From contig CANKXX010000007.1 in NCBI GenBank assembly GCA_947487835.1, positions 217,076 to 281,075 on the forward strand: a DNA stretch of 64,000 nucleotides. Reading direction: 5' to 3'. The notes beneath the pieces are model-generated. The model saw only the letters and a program-made list of their open reading frames with translations. It searched no databases and was not told the DNA's origin. A program made the position numbers and the translations under genes. The stretch is from an uncultured Microbacteriaceae bacterium (lineage in GTDB: Bacteria; Actinomycetota; Actinomycetes; Actinomycetales; Microbacteriaceae). Each line of letters opens with the position of its first letter. The first letter of the stretch is position 1. Shown here one piece after another: positions 36,512-46,485 of this stretch.

Positions 36512-37615
36512 GTGACCACCCTCGACGACCTCCCCATCCGCGCCGATCTCCGCGGCCGCACCCCGTACGGTGCCCCGCAGAAGCAGGTTCCCGTCGCGCT
36601 CAACGTGAACGAGAACACGCATCCCGTGCCGGAGGACGTCGCGCACGACATCGTGGCCCGCCTCGCCGCGGCGATCCTCACCATCAACCGCTATCCCGAC
36701 CGCGAGTTCGTGGAGCTGCGCGATCGGCTCGCCGGCTACCTCGGGCACGGCCTGACCCGCGACCAGATCTGGGCGGCCAACGGGTCGAACGAGGTGCTCC
36801 AGCAGATCCTGCAGGCGTTCGGCGGCCCCGGCCGCTCCGTGCTCGGGTTCCCGCCCACCTACTCCATGCACGCGATCATCGCGTCCGGCACCGGAACCGG
36901 CTGGATCGACGGCACGCGTGACGCCGGCTACGACATCTCCCCGGAGACCGCGGTGCGGGAGATCGAGCGCGCGCGCCCCGACCTCGTGTTCTTCTGCTCG
37001 CCCAACAACCCGACGGGCACGCCGGTGTCGCTGGAGACCATCGCCGCCGCGTACGACGCGACGGACGGCATCGTCGTGGTGGACGAGGCCTACGCCGAGT
37101 TCATCCCCTCCGACCAGCCGACGGCGCTCACCCTGCTCGAGGGCCGCGAGCGGCTGCTCGTGTCCCGGACCATGAGCAAGGCCTTCGCCTTCGCCGGCGC
37201 CCGCCTCGGCTACCTCGCCGCGCACTCCGCCGTCACCGACGCGCTCCGCCTGGTCCGGCTGCCCTACCACCTGTCAGCGCTGACCCAGGCCGCCGCGATC
37301 GCCGCCCTCGCGCACGCAGACGAGATGCTCGCCATGGTGGACGACATCAAGGGCCAGCGCGATCGCATCATCGTCGAGCTGGAGCGGCTCGGCTACGCGC
37401 CCGTGCCCAGCTGGTCGAACTTCGTGCTGTTCGGCGGGGTGGACGACCCGCACGCGCTGTTCGAGGCCCTGCTCGAGCGCGGGGTCATCATCCGCGACAT
37501 CGGCATCGAGGGCCACCTCCGGGTGAGCGCAGGCACCGAGGCCGAGACGACGGCCTTCCTCGAGGCCATCGCGGCCGTGGGTCGCCCGCACGCCGCGGCT
37601 AAACTGAACGGATGA
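36512..37615 (+). CDS. hisC: Histidinol-phosphate aminotransferase
   Basis: PLP-dependent step seven of histidine synthesis. 367 residues, fold type I. The PLP lysine is Lys223 in [17 protein letters not shown], with NPTGTP at 166-171 and DEAYAEF at 191-197. TACACT (36500-36505) ends 6 nt before the GTG at 36512, a leaderless start. An in-frame ATG at 36482 lies upstream of the -10 and is unlikely. It overlaps hisB (ATGA) and begins the hisC-hisB-hisH unit. Confidence 0.95.
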   Translation: MTTLDDLPIRADLRGRTPYGAPQKQVPVALNVNENTHPVPEDVAHDIVARLAAAILTINRYPDREFVELRDRLAGYLGHGLTRDQIWAANGSNEVLQQILQAFGGPGRSVLGFPPTYSMHAIIASGTGTGWIDGTRDAGYDISPETAVREIERARPDLVFFCSPNNPTGTPVSLETIAAAYDATDGIVVVDEAYAEFIPSDQPTALTLLEGRERLLVSRTMSKAFAFAGARLGYLAAHSAVTDALRLVRLPYHLSALTQAAAIAALAHADEMLAMVDDIKGQRDRIIVELERLGYAPVPSWSNFVLFGGVDDPHALFEALLERGVIIRDIGIEGHLRVSAGTEAETTAFLEAIAAVGRPHAAAKLNG

Positions 37616-38229
37616 GCACCGGCGAACGTCCTGCCCGCACCGCATCCCTGAGACGCGAGACGAGCGAGTCGAGCATCGAGCTGTCGCTCGACCTCGACGG
37701 CACCGGTCAGTCGACCATCAGCACGTCCGTGCCGTTCTTCGACCACCTCCTGACCGCGTTCGCAAAGCACTCCCTCACGGACCTCACCGTGCGCGCATCC
37801 GGTGACATCGAGATCGACGTGCACCACACCGTCGAGGACATCGGCATCGTGCTCGGTACGGCCATCCGGCAGGCGCTCGGCGACAAGTCGGGCATCTCCC
37901 GGTACGGTGACGCGCTCGTGCCCCTCGACGAGGCGCTCGTGCAGAGCGTCGTCGACATCTCCGGGCGCCCGTACCTCGTGCACACGGGGGAGCCGGCCGG
38001 CTTCGAGTTCCACCTCATCGGCGGGCACTTCACCGGATCGATGGTGCGCCACGTCTTCGAGGCCATCGCCTTCAACGCGGCCCTCACGATGCACGTCACC
38101 GTGCTCGGCGGCCGCGACCCGCACCACATCGCCGAGGCCGAGTTCAAGTCCTTCGCACGCGCGTTCCGCGCCGCCAAGGAGTACGACGCCCGGGTCACCG
38201 GAATCCCCTCAACGAAGGGAGCGCTGTGA
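37612..38229 (+). CDS. hisB: Imidazoleglycerol-phosphate dehydratase
   Basis: Monofunctional HisB of 205 residues. The metal-binding repeats are [11 protein letters not shown] and [12 protein letters not shown], with [14 protein letters not shown] near the N terminus. The start overlaps the hisC stop and its stop overlaps the hisH GTG, so translation of the three genes is probably coupled. Confidence 0.96.
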   Translation: MSTGERPARTASLRRETSESSIELSLDLDGTGQSTISTSVPFFDHLLTAFAKHSLTDLTVRASGDIEIDVHHTVEDIGIVLGTAIRQALGDKSGISRYGDALVPLDEALVQSVVDISGRPYLVHTGEPAGFEFHLIGGHFTGSMVRHVFEAIAFNAALTMHVTVLGGRDPHHIAEAEFKSFARAFRAAKEYDARVTGIPSTKGAL

Positions 38230-38861
38230 GCGCCCCATCCGTCGCAGTCCTCGACTACGGCAGCGGCAACATCCACTCCGCCGTCAAAGCGCTCGAGCTC
38301 GCCGGCGCCGACGTGTTCCTGACGCGCGACGCCAAGAAGGCGCAGGAGGCCGACGGGCTACTGCTGCCGGGCGTCGGGGCGTTCTCCGCCGTCATGGACG
38401 CGCTCACGAGCGTGCGCGGCGACGCGATCGTCGACAAGCGGCTGGCCGGCGGCCGGCCGGTGCTCGGCATCTGCGTCGGCATGCAGGTGCTGTTCTCGCG
38501 CGGCGTCGAGCGTGGCGTCGAGACCGAGGGCCTCGGCGAGTGGCCCGGCCTCGTCGAGGAGCTGCGCTCGCCCATCGTCCCGCACATGGGCTGGAACACC
38601 GTCGATGCCGCAGCCGGCACCGCGCTGTTCGACGGCATCGAGGACGAGCGATTCTACTTCGTGCACTCGTACGCCGTGCAGAACTGGACGCTGTTCCCCG
38701 AGCCACCCTTCCCGTCGCCCAAGGTGACCTGGGCCGACCACGGCGGCCGCTTCGTCGCGGCGGTCGAGAACGGCCCCCTCACCGCGACCCAGTTCCACCC
38801 CGAGAAGTCCGGTCCCGCGGGCATCCGCCTGCTCACCAATTGGCTCCGGACGCTCCGCTAG
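38226..38861 (+). CDS. hisH: Imidazole glycerol phosphate synthase, glutaminase subunit
   Basis: Class I amidotransferase partner of HisF. 211 residues. The triad is Cys83 in GICVGMQ, His191 and Glu193 in TQFHPEKSG, with PGVGAF at 48-53. hisF is not in this window. The GTG start overlaps the hisB stop. Confidence 0.95.
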   Translation: MSAPSVAVLDYGSGNIHSAVKALELAGADVFLTRDAKKAQEADGLLLPGVGAFSAVMDALTSVRGDAIVDKRLAGGRPVLGICVGMQVLFSRGVERGVETEGLGEWPGLVEELRSPIVPHMGWNTVDAAAGTALFDGIEDERFYFVHSYAVQNWTLFPEPPFPSPKVTWADHGGRFVAAVENGPLTATQFHPEKSGPAGIRLLTNWLRTLR

Positions 38862-38904
38862 GTCTAATATCGCCACCGGCCGTGCACCACTAACGAAGGC
38901 GACA

Positions 38905-39651
38905 ATGAGCGAGTTCAACAGGACCCCCGGACTGACGCTGCTTCCGGCGGTCGACGTCGCAGGCGGGAAGGCCGTGCGCCTGACCCAGGGCGAGGCCGGC
39001 ACGGAGACCAACTACGGCGACCCCGTCGACGCGGCGAGCGACTGGGCGAGCCAGGGCGCGAAGTGGATCCACCTCGTGGACCTCGACGCGGCGTTCGGGC
39101 GCGGCAACAACCTCGGCATCATCAAGAAGGTCATCCGCGCGACCCGCGGCGTGAACATCGAGCTGTCCGGCGGCATCCGCGACGACCGCTCCCTCGACAC
39201 CGCGCTCGAGTCCGGCGCCAAACGCATCAACCTCGGCACCGCCGCCCTGGAGAACCCCGAGTGGGCGGCGCACGTCATCGCCCAGTACGGCGAGGCGATC
39301 GCCGTGGGCCTCGACGTGCGCGGCACGACCCTCGCCGCGCGCGGCTGGACTCGCGAGGGCGGCGACCTGTGGCAGGTCATGGACCGCCTCGAGGACGCCG
39401 GCTGCGCCCGCTACGTCGTGACCGACGTCACAAAGGACGGGACCCTGAGGGGCCCGAACGTCGAGCTGCTCCAGCAGGTCATGGCCCGCACGCACCGCCC
39501 GGTCATCGCCTCCGGCGGCATCTCATCCCTCGACGACCTCGCCACCCTGCGCGAGCTCGTGCCCAACGGCCTCGAGGGCGCGATCGTGGGCAAGGCCCTC
39601 TACGCGGGCGCGTTCACGCTCGCGGAGGCGCTGGACGTCGCCTCCGACTGA
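38905..39651 (+). CDS. priA: Phosphoribosyl isomerase A (HisA/PriA type)
   Basis: 248-residue TIM barrel. Catalytic aspartates are Asp17 in [13 protein letters not shown] and Asp178 in [10 protein letters not shown]; phosphate-binding loops are ELSGGIRDD and ASGGISS. In actinobacteria without trpF this enzyme works in both histidine and tryptophan synthesis; whether trpF is absent here cannot be seen. AAGGCGAC precedes the ATG, and TAATAT (38866-38871) is a possible internal -10. Its stop overlaps the next start (TGATG). Confidence 0.94.
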   Translation: MSEFNRTPGLTLLPAVDVAGGKAVRLTQGEAGTETNYGDPVDAASDWASQGAKWIHLVDLDAAFGRGNNLGIIKKVIRATRGVNIELSGGIRDDRSLDTALESGAKRINLGTAALENPEWAAHVIAQYGEAIAVGLDVRGTTLAARGWTREGGDLWQVMDRLEDAGCARYVVTDVTKDGTLRGPNVELLQQVMARTHRPVIASGGISSLDDLATLRELVPNGLEGAIVGKALYAGAFTLAEALDVASD

Positions 39652-40430
39652 TGTCGGCACCCCACGGCGCCGGCGGCGCCACGGACTCCGCCGGACGCCC
39701 CTGGGCCGGCCGGTCGTTCGAGCACACCCCGGCGTCCACGGATGACGGATCCGCGCCGCCGCTGCTCGCCGACGCCCTCCGCCGCTTCCGAGCGGGCGAG
39801 GCCGACGCGGCCGCCGTGGTCGACGCGGTGCGGGAGTCGCGGCTGCTGATCCCGCTCGTGGCCGCCCTCGGCGAGACGGGGGAGGGGGCGCACGGGCTCG
39901 CCGTGGACAAGAGCGCGGAGCTCTCCATCGTCACGGTCGCGGGTCCGGACGGGCGCAGCGTGATGCCCGTGTTCACCTCGGTCGACACCATGCGCGCCTG
40001 GAACCCGAAGGCGCGGCCCGTGCCGGCCGACGGCGTGCGGGTCGCCCTGGCCGCCGCGAGCGAGCAGACCGACCTCGTGGTGCTCGATCCCACGTCGGAG
40101 TCGGAGTTCGTGCTGCGGCGCCCGGCCCTCTGGGCCATCGCCCAGTCGCTGCCGTGGTCGCCGAGCGCCGCGGATCCGGCCGTCGCGGCCGCGTTCGCCG
40201 TCACCGCGGCCGAGGAGCCGGCCATTGGCGGCATCGACGTGACGGCGGGGGATCCCGACGCCCGGCTCGCGGGTCCCGAGCTCGTGGTCCGCCTCGCGCT
40301 GCTGCCGGGGCTGGACCGCGCGGCGCTCGACGCGCTGCTCGCCCGCCTGCAGTCGCGCTGGGCCGCGGACGAGACGATCGCCGCCCGCGTCGACAGCATG
40401 CGCGTGGCCCTCACCACCCACACCCTTTAG
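39651..40430 (+). CDS. SseB family protein
   Basis: 259 residues. The SseB N-terminal domain covers about 40-165 (SRLLIPLVAA, ELSIVTVAGPDGRSVMPVFTSVDTMRAWNP). The C-terminal part is less conserved and resembles an SseB C-terminal domain. Function in actinobacteria is unknown. The ATG overlaps the priA stop by one base, so it is the last gene of the his transcript. A long repeat field follows. Confidence 0.85.
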   Translation: MSAPHGAGGATDSAGRPWAGRSFEHTPASTDDGSAPPLLADALRRFRAGEADAAAVVDAVRESRLLIPLVAALGETGEGAHGLAVDKSAELSIVTVAGPDGRSVMPVFTSVDTMRAWNPKARPVPADGVRVALAAASEQTDLVVLDPTSESEFVLRRPALWAIAQSLPWSPSAADPAVAAAFAVTAAEEPAIGGIDVTAGDPDARLAGPELVVRLALLPGLDRAALDALLARLQSRWAADETIAARVDSMRVALTTHTL

Positions 40431-40455
40431 TCCCGGACTCCCCGAGCGTCGTCGT

Positions 40456-40541
40456 CGTCGCAATTCAGCAGATCCGCCGCGACGCGCCGGATGCCGAGTC
40501 GCCAGAGCGGCGTGTCGGTCGGGATCTGCTGAATTGCGTCG
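40456..40541. repeat. Family A inverted-repeat element, copy 3
   Basis: Left arm CGCAATTCAGCAGAT (40459-40473) and complementary right arm (40524-40538), with CGGCGTGTCGG inside. Same architecture and size as copies at 13102 and 14331. Confidence 0.9.
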
Positions 40542-40570
40542 ACCGGGGAGCTGAGCCGGGGCAGGGAACG

Positions 40571-40875
40571 GGACGGACACGGTCGCTGAGCTTGTCGAAG
40601 CGACGGAACGGGCCTCGAGAGTGGGTTGCGTCCCTTCGACAGGCTCAGGGACCGGATGGTGCGGACCCAACGCAGGCTCCCTCACAGCCGCGATGCAGAC
40701 ACTCCGCGGGCTGCCGCCCGCTCGAGGGGCGGCTGAGCCTGTGTTGCGCACTGGGAACGCAAGCCGGGGCGCGATCAGGACGGACACGGTCGCTGAGCTT
40801 GTCGAAGCGACGGAACGGGCCTCGAGAGTGGGTCGCGCCCCTTCGACAGGCTCAGGGACCGGATGGTGCGGACCC
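40571..40875. repeat. Direct 98-bp duplication built from family R elements
   Basis: 40571-40668 and 40778-40875 are direct repeats with two mismatches. Each contains a GTCGC/GCGAC-type family R copy facing an inverted GTCCC/GGGAC-type copy. The 109 nt between them (40669-40777) hold nothing recognisable. Confidence 0.92.
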
Positions 40876-40960
40876 GGCGTCGACTGAGGAACCGTAGGGT
40901 GCCGTCCCTTCGACAGGCTCAGGGACCGGACGGTGCCGTGCCTTCGACGGGCGCAGGGAG
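40580..40960. repeat. Dispersed REP-like repeats (family R), cluster 4
   Basis: Six copies: 40580-40606 (+), 40629-40656 (inverted), 40787-40813 (+), 40836-40863 (inverted), 40903-40929 (inverted) and 40932-40960 (inverted, diverged). With the family A element they fill the 544-bp gap between sseB and the DUF1844 gene; no gene is seen there. Confidence 0.88.
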
Positions 40961-40974
40961 CGTGCCGGGGGCGG

Positions 40975-41358
40975 TCAGCTGACCGGGCCGGTCCACTTCT
41001 CGCCCGGGCCCTTGCCGATCGGGTCGGGGATCGCCGACGCCTCGCGGAACGCCAGCTGCAGGGAGCGCAGCCCGTCTCGAAGACTGCGGGCGTGGTGGTC
41101 GCCGATCTCGGGGGACGCGGCCGTCACGAGCCCGGCGAGGGAGGTGATGATCTTGCGCGCCTCGTCGAGGTCGGTCTGCGACTCGGGGTCGTCGGCGAGG
41201 CCGCACTTCACGGCTGCGGCGCTCATCAGGTGCACGGCCGTCGTGGTGATGACCTCGACCGCCGACACCTCGGCGATGTCGCGGACGTAGTCGTCCTCGC
41301 CCTCAGCGCCGGCAGCCGCGCCGTTGTCGAAGCCCGTCGGACCCTCGTAGTCGCTCAT
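40975..41358 (-). CDS. DUF1844 family protein
   Basis: 127 residues. The DUF1844 core (VITTTAVHLMSAAAVKCGLADDP to ARKIITSLAGLVTAA) is preceded by an acidic lead and followed by a helical tail. The family sits next to infC in actinobacteria but has no known function. AGGAGG lies 6 nt before the ATG at 41358. It is divergent from infC. Confidence 0.9.
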   Translation of the reverse strand: MSDYEGPTGFDNGAAAGAEGEDDYVRDIAEVSAVEVITTTAVHLMSAAAVKCGLADDPESQTDLDEARKIITSLAGLVTAASPEIGDHHARSLRDGLRSLQLAFREASAIPDPIGKGPGEKWTGPVS

Positions 41359-41403
41359 GCGTTCCTCCTACTGGCCCTGGGTGCCGTTCTTCGCGTGACC
41401 TGC

Positions 41404-41655
41404 TATAGTTCTCATGGCTTCCGGCGTTTTGTAGCGCCGGTACGAAAGTGGAAATTTCCCACCCGCGCTTGACCGCTTCATAAGGTTACCGGGTCGATGC
41501 CGCTCCCTTTGACGGGGGTTCGTGTGCGCGTGAGTGCATACCGGCGAAGCCCGTTGTGCCGGTTCGCCGGCCCAGCTCGGTGAAATCTCCTCTTCCGGCC
41601 CGTGGACGGCATCCGTCGCCATGGGAGCAGGCATCGCAATCCAGAGGAGTTATTC
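41404..41655 (+). promoter_or_regulatory. infC promoter and long structured leader
   Basis: TGC-TATAGT (-10 at 41404-41409 with extended TG) is a good promoter candidate. The leader of about 245 nt contains a CCGGCG/CGCCGG hairpin near 41419-41440 and a strong ribosome binding site AGAGGAG (41643-41649). No leader peptide is evident. Leaders of infC-rpmI-rplT operons often carry autoregulation by IF3 or L20. Confidence 0.55.
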
Positions 41656-42249
41656 ATCAGCGATCCCCGTACCAACGACCGTATCCGCGTTCCTGAGGTT
41701 CGCCTCGTTGGCCCAGCAGGCGAGCAGATCGGCGTCGTCTCCATCGATGTCGCTCTCCGGCTCGCGCAGGAAGCAGATCTCGACCTCGTCGAGGTAGCAC
41801 CGAATTCGAAGCCCCCCGTGGCCAAGATCATGGACTACGGGAAGTTCAAGTACGAAGCCGCTCAGAAGGCCAAGGAAGCTCGCCGCAACCAGGCGAACAC
41901 CATCCTCAAGGAGGTGCGCTTCCGCCTGAAGATCGACAGCCACGACTACGAGACCAAGCGCAAGCGCGCCGAGGGCTTCCTCAAGCAGGGCGACAAGGTC
42001 AAGGCCATGATCCTGTTCCGCGGTCGTGAGCAGTCGCGCCCCGAGCAGGGCGTGCGCCTGCTGCAGAGATTTGCCGAGGATGTGTCGGAGTTCGGCTCCG
42101 TGGAGTCCACCCCGACCATCGACGGCCGAAACATGGTCATGGTCATCGGCCCGGCGAAGAACAAGTCGGAGGCCAAGGCGGAGGCCAACGCAAAGCGCGA
42201 CGCCAACAAGGCGAGTGCACGAGAAGCGAAAGAAGAAAACAATGCCTAA
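41656..42249 (+). CDS. infC: Translation initiation factor IF-3, non-canonical ATC start
   Basis: 197 residues. The N-terminal domain ([18 protein letters not shown]) and C-terminal domain ([17 protein letters not shown]) are canonical. The only start that fits both the family N terminus and AGAGGAG (6 nt upstream) is ATC at 41656; no in-frame ATG or GTG lies between the Shine-Dalgarno and the conserved core. Rare infC starts are known to support feedback by IF3, which discriminates against them. The Ala/Lys/Glu-rich tail overlaps rpmI by 8 nt. Confidence 0.93.
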   Translation: MSDPRTNDRIRVPEVRLVGPAGEQIGVVSIDVALRLAQEADLDLVEVAPNSKPPVAKIMDYGKFKYEAAQKAKEARRNQANTILKEVRFRLKIDSHDYETKRKRAEGFLKQGDKVKAMILFRGREQSRPEQGVRLLQRFAEDVSEFGSVESTPTIDGRNMVMVIGPAKNKSEAKAEANAKRDANKASAREAKEENNA

Positions 42250-42436
42250 GCAGAAGACCCACTCCGGGACGAAGAAGCGTTTCAAGGTCACCGGTTCCGG
42301 CAAGATCATGAAGCAGCAGGCCGGCATGCGACACAACCTCGAGGTCAAGTCGAGCCAGCGCAAGCGCCGCCTCAACGAGGACCAGGTCCTCTCGGCCGCC
42401 GACAGCAAGATCGTCAAGAAGCTCCTCGGCAAGTAG
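42242..42436 (+). CDS. rpmI: 50S ribosomal protein L35
   Basis: 64 residues, the standard L35 length: [20 protein letters not shown] at the N terminus and a basic C-terminal half. The ATG lies inside the end of infC (8-nt overlap), so translation is probably coupled. Second gene of infC-rpmI-rplT. Confidence 0.97.
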   Translation: MPKQKTHSGTKKRFKVTGSGKIMKQQAGMRHNLEVKSSQRKRRLNEDQVLSAADSKIVKKLLGK

Positions 42437-42500
42437 GCCGCGTGGGCGCCACCGCGCTCATCCGCCTCACCGACCGGACACGTTCAGAAGGAAATAGGAA

Positions 42501-42890
42501 ATGGCAAGAGTAAAGAGGGCCGTAAACGCCCACAAGAAGCGTCGGATCATTCTCGAGCGCGCCGCCGGATACCGCGGTCAGCGGTCCCGTCTGTACCGCA
42601 AGGCCAAGGAGCAGGTCACTCACTCCCTCGTCTACTCGTACCGTGACCGCCGTGCCCGCAAGGGTGAGTTCCGCCGCCTGTGGATCCAGCGCATCAACGC
42701 CGCGTCGCGTGCGAACGGCCTCACCTACAACCGCCTCATCCAGGGTCTGAACCTGGCCGGCGTGCAGGTCGACCGTCGCATCCTCGCCGACCTCGCGGTC
42801 AACGAGCCCGCCACGTTCGCCGCCCTCGTCGAGACCGCGCGTCAGGCCCTCCCGGCCGACACGTCGGCTCCGAAGGTCTCCGCGGCCTGA
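42501..42890 (+). CDS. rplT: 50S ribosomal protein L20
   Basis: 129 residues: basic N-terminal helix ([20 protein letters not shown]), [17 protein letters not shown], and the globular C-terminal domain ([23 protein letters not shown]). AGAAGGAAATAGGAA supplies the ribosome binding site. Early 50S assembly protein. Ended by a strong terminator. Confidence 0.97.
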   Translation: MARVKRAVNAHKKRRIILERAAGYRGQRSRLYRKAKEQVTHSLVYSYRDRRARKGEFRRLWIQRINAASRANGLTYNRLIQGLNLAGVQVDRRILADLAVNEPATFAALVETARQALPADTSAPKVSAA

Positions 42891-42908
42891 GGCAGCGCAC
42901 TACCCGTA

Positions 42909-42944
42909 CGAAGGGGCGGCACCGGTTCCGGTGCCGCCCCTTCG
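42909..42944 (+). terminator. Terminator of the infC-rpmI-rplT operon
   Basis: Near-perfect hairpin with 15-17 bp arms (CGAAGGGGCGGCACC and its complement), followed by TCATG. Confidence 0.88.
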
Positions 42945-43015
42945 TCATGTCCCGGGCGCCGGCCGCCGTCCTGGGAGGCCCCGGCCGCGGAACGTGCCGT
43001 CGGTAGACTGGCGCG

Positions 43016-43852
43016 ATGCTCGACAACCCCCGCGCCCCCCGTGTCCGCTCCGTCGCGAGGCTGTCGACGAAGGACGAGCGGGCCGAGACCGGGGCGTTCC
43101 TGCTCGAGGGGCCGCAGGCCGTGCGGGAGGCGCTGAACTTCCGGCCGGAACTGCTCGTCGAGGTGTTCGCGACACCCACGGCGCTCGAGCGCCACCCCGA
43201 GCTCCGCGAGGCGGCGGACGACGCCGACGTCGAGATCGAGTACGTCACCGAGCAGGTGCTCGAGGCCATGGCCGATACCGTGACCCCCCAGGGTGTGGTC
43301 GCCGTGTGCCGCCAGTTCCCGACCTCGGTGCGCCGGATCTTCGCCGACGGGCCGAGGCTCGTCGCCATCCTCGAGGAGGTGCGGGATCCGGGGAACGCCG
43401 GCACCATCATCCGGGCCGCGGATGCCGCGGGCGCCGACGCCGTGATCCTCACCGGGCGCGCCGTCGACCCCTACAACCCCAAGGTCGTCCGGGCGACGAC
43501 GGGCTCGCTGTTCCACCTCCCCGTCGCGCTCGCCCCGGAGCTCTCCGCGGTGCTCGACCGCGCACGGGAGGCCGGCCTCACCGTGCTCGCCGCGGACATC
43601 AAGGGGTCCGACCTGCTCGCGGCCCGGGAGGCGGGCACGCTCGCCCGGCCCACGGCATGGCTCTTCGGCAACGAGGCGCGCGGTCTCACGGACGAGAACC
43701 TCGCCTCCGCGGACGAGGCGGTCTCGGTGCCGATCTACGGCCAGGCGGAGTCGATGAACCTCGCCACGGCGGCGTCGGTGTGCCTGTACGAGAGCGCATT
43801 CGCGCAGCGATCGGCCGGTTCCCCCAGTGATTCAAGCGACACAAATACGTAA
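43016..43852 (+). CDS. TrmH/SpoU-family rRNA 2'-O-methyltransferase
   Basis: 278 residues. An N-terminal substrate-binding domain (TGAFLLEGPQAVREAL) precedes the SPOUT knot with the three motifs: EVRDPGNAGTIIRAADAAG, WLFGNEARGL and SMNLATAASVCLYE. Homologues next to rplT/pheS (TsnR type) modify 23S rRNA; the target here is not established. TAGACT (43004-43009) ends 6 nt before the ATG, so it is probably leaderless. Confidence 0.9.
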   Translation: MLDNPRAPRVRSVARLSTKDERAETGAFLLEGPQAVREALNFRPELLVEVFATPTALERHPELREAADDADVEIEYVTEQVLEAMADTVTPQGVVAVCRQFPTSVRRIFADGPRLVAILEEVRDPGNAGTIIRAADAAGADAVILTGRAVDPYNPKVVRATTGSLFHLPVALAPELSAVLDRAREAGLTVLAADIKGSDLLAAREAGTLARPTAWLFGNEARGLTDENLASADEAVSVPIYGQAESMNLATAASVCLYESAFAQRSAGSPSDSSDTNT

Positions 43853-43876
43853 CATGCCGTGCAATAGGGTGAAGGC

Positions 43877-44665
<789 letters not shown>

Positions 44666-44753
44666 CTCGCCCGTCTTTCGCCCCGGGGCTGGGGCGCGAC
44701 GCCGATCCCCCTCCCGAACACAGCAGCAGCACCCAAGAGAAAAGGGAAACCCC

Positions 44754-45677
44754 ATGAAGAGAAGATTCCTGACGGTCGGCGCGGCGGCGGTCGCCGTGGC
44801 CTTCGGCCTCACCGGATGCGGCGCGCCCGGCAGCGCAACGAGCCCCGGCGCGGACGCGTCCGACGCCCCCGCCGAGGGCGAGGGCCCCTACTCGCTCGTC
44901 GTCGAGGAGAGCCCCGAGTTCGAAGAGGGCACGACCATGGCGAAGCTCGCCGCGGCCGGCTCGATGACCATCGGCACCAAGTTCGACCAGCCGCTGTTCG
45001 GCCTGCGCGCCCCGAGCGGCAAGCCGGAGGGCTTCGACGTCGCCATCGGCGCGCTCGTCGCCTCGAAGCTCGGCATCCCCTTCGACAGCATCGAGTGGAC
45101 CGAGACCGTGTCGGCCAACCGCGAGCCCTTCATCCAGAACGGCTCCGTCGACGCCGTGGTCGCGACCTACACGATCAACGACAAGCGCAAGGAGGTCGTC
45201 GACTTCGCGGGCCCGTACTACGTCGCCGGTCAGGCGCTCATGGTCCTCGCCGACGATGAGACCATCACGGGTCCCGACGACGTCCGCGGCCAGCAGGTCT
45301 GCTCCGTCGCCGGGTCCACGCCCGCCGCGACCATCGAGGCCGAGTACGGCGCGGTCGTCGTGCCCACCGACGTCTACAGCAAGTGCCTCGACCCGCTGCG
45401 CAACAAGCAGGTCGTCGCCGTGACCACGGACAACGTCATCCTCGCCGGCTTCGTCGACCAGAACGAGGGCGAGTTCAAGCTCGTCGACGGCGGCGCGACG
45501 TTCACCGAGGAGCCCTACGGCATCGGCATCGCCAAGGGCGACCAGGCGTTCCGCGACTTCATCAACGACACCCTCGAGGAGGCGTACGACGACGGCACCT
45601 GGGCGCGCCTGTTCGAGGCCACCGCGGGCACCGTGATCGAGAACACGCCGGAGCCCCCGGCGGTCGACCGCTACTAG
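44754..45677 (+). CDS. gluB: Glutamate-binding lipoprotein of the Glu ABC importer
   Basis: 307 residues: signal peptide with lipobox LTGC (Cys22), an acidic linker, then a family 3 solute-binding domain (TIGTKFDQPLFGLRAPSGKPEGFDVAIGALVASKLG, with the ligand-carboxylate loop near ATYTINDKRKEVVDFAGPYY). It is anchored outside the membrane and feeds GluC/GluD. AAAAGGGA precedes the ATG. A hairpin between this gene and gluC would favour its higher expression. Confidence 0.92.
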   Translation: MKRRFLTVGAAAVAVAFGLTGCGAPGSATSPGADASDAPAEGEGPYSLVVEESPEFEEGTTMAKLAAAGSMTIGTKFDQPLFGLRAPSGKPEGFDVAIGALVASKLGIPFDSIEWTETVSANREPFIQNGSVDAVVATYTINDKRKEVVDFAGPYYVAGQALMVLADDETITGPDDVRGQQVCSVAGSTPAATIEAEYGAVVVPTDVYSKCLDPLRNKQVVAVTTDNVILAGFVDQNEGEFKLVDGGATFTEEPYGIGIAKGDQAFRDFINDTLEEAYDDGTWARLFEATAGTVIENTPEPPAVDRY

Positions 45678-45690
45678 CAGTACCGACGGG

Positions 45691-45725
45691 AGAGGTGCGG
45701 ATCCGCGCTGCGGGTCCGCACCTCT
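45691..45725 (+). terminator. Intercistronic hairpin between gluB and gluC
   Basis: 16-bp stem with one G-U pair (left arm AGAGGTGCGGATCCGC) and a 3-nt loop, with no T tract. It is probably a partial terminator or 3' stabiliser that sets binding-protein mRNA above permease mRNA. Confidence 0.65.
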
Positions 45726-45837
45726 CCCTGGGACCGCCCGGTCCCGAACCGCTCATCCCCGCGCAACCCGCGGGCGCACCACCCCCGAGGACCGACCGGT
45801 CCCGTTTTCCCCCTCATGACTTCCCGAAGGAGGTGCC

Positions 45838-46485
45838 ATGAACGTCATCTTCGACAACATCGACACGTTCCTCCGCGGATTCGGCGGAACCCTCACGCTC
45901 CTCGGGCTCACGACCCTCTTCGCGCTGCCGTTCGGGCTCCTGCTCGCGGCGATGCGCGTCTCGCCCGTCGCGAGCCTGCGCGCCACGTCGACCGTGTACG
46001 TCGAGGTGCTGCGGAACACCCCGCTGCTGCTCGTCTTCACCTTCTTCAGCGTGATCATCACGTACATCTCCGGGGCCCTGCCGTTCCAGGTGGCCGCGGT
46101 GCTCGCGCTCACCGTCTACACGGCCCCGTTCTTCGCCGAGGCGATCCGGTCCGGCATCAATGGCGTGCCGGTCGGCCAGGCCGAGGCGGCCCGCAGCATC
46201 GGCATGACGTTCGGGCAGACGCTCGGGCTCGTCATCCTGCCGCAGGCGGTGCGCAGCGTCGTGCCGCCCCTGATCAACGTGATCATCGCGCTCACCAAGA
46301 ACACGTCCGTCGCCGGGGCGTTCTTCATCTTCGAGCTCTTCAACGTCGGCCGCGAGGTGGCGAACGCGAACGGCAACGCCGTCGTCGCCGTCTTCCTCGG
46401 CGTCGCGTTCTTCTACCTGATCATCACGGTGCCGCTCGGCCAGCTGGCCGACCACATCGAACGACGAGTGGCGGTGCGCCGATGA
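45838..46485 (+). CDS. gluC: Glutamate ABC importer permease
   Basis: 215 residues with about five TM segments of the HisM type. The EAA loop that contacts the ATPase is EAARSIGMTFGQTLGLVILP (116-135). AAGGAGG lies just upstream of the ATG. The stop overlaps the gluD start (ATGA). Confidence 0.92.
   Translation: MNVIFDNIDTFLRGFGGTLTLLGLTTLFALPFGLLLAAMRVSPVASLRATSTVYVEVLRNTPLLLVFTFFSVIITYISGALPFQVAAVLALTVYTAPFFAEAIRSGINGVPVGQAEAARSIGMTFGQTLGLVILPQAVRSVVPPLINVIIALTKNTSVAGAFFIFELFNVGREVANANGNAVVAVFLGVAFFYLIITVPLGQLADHIERRVAVRR

Noticed and set aside
40459..40960. Possible CRISPR array in the repeat field
   Set aside because: Repeats occur in both orientations with irregular spacing, form hairpins and match dispersed copies elsewhere; no cas genes are nearby.
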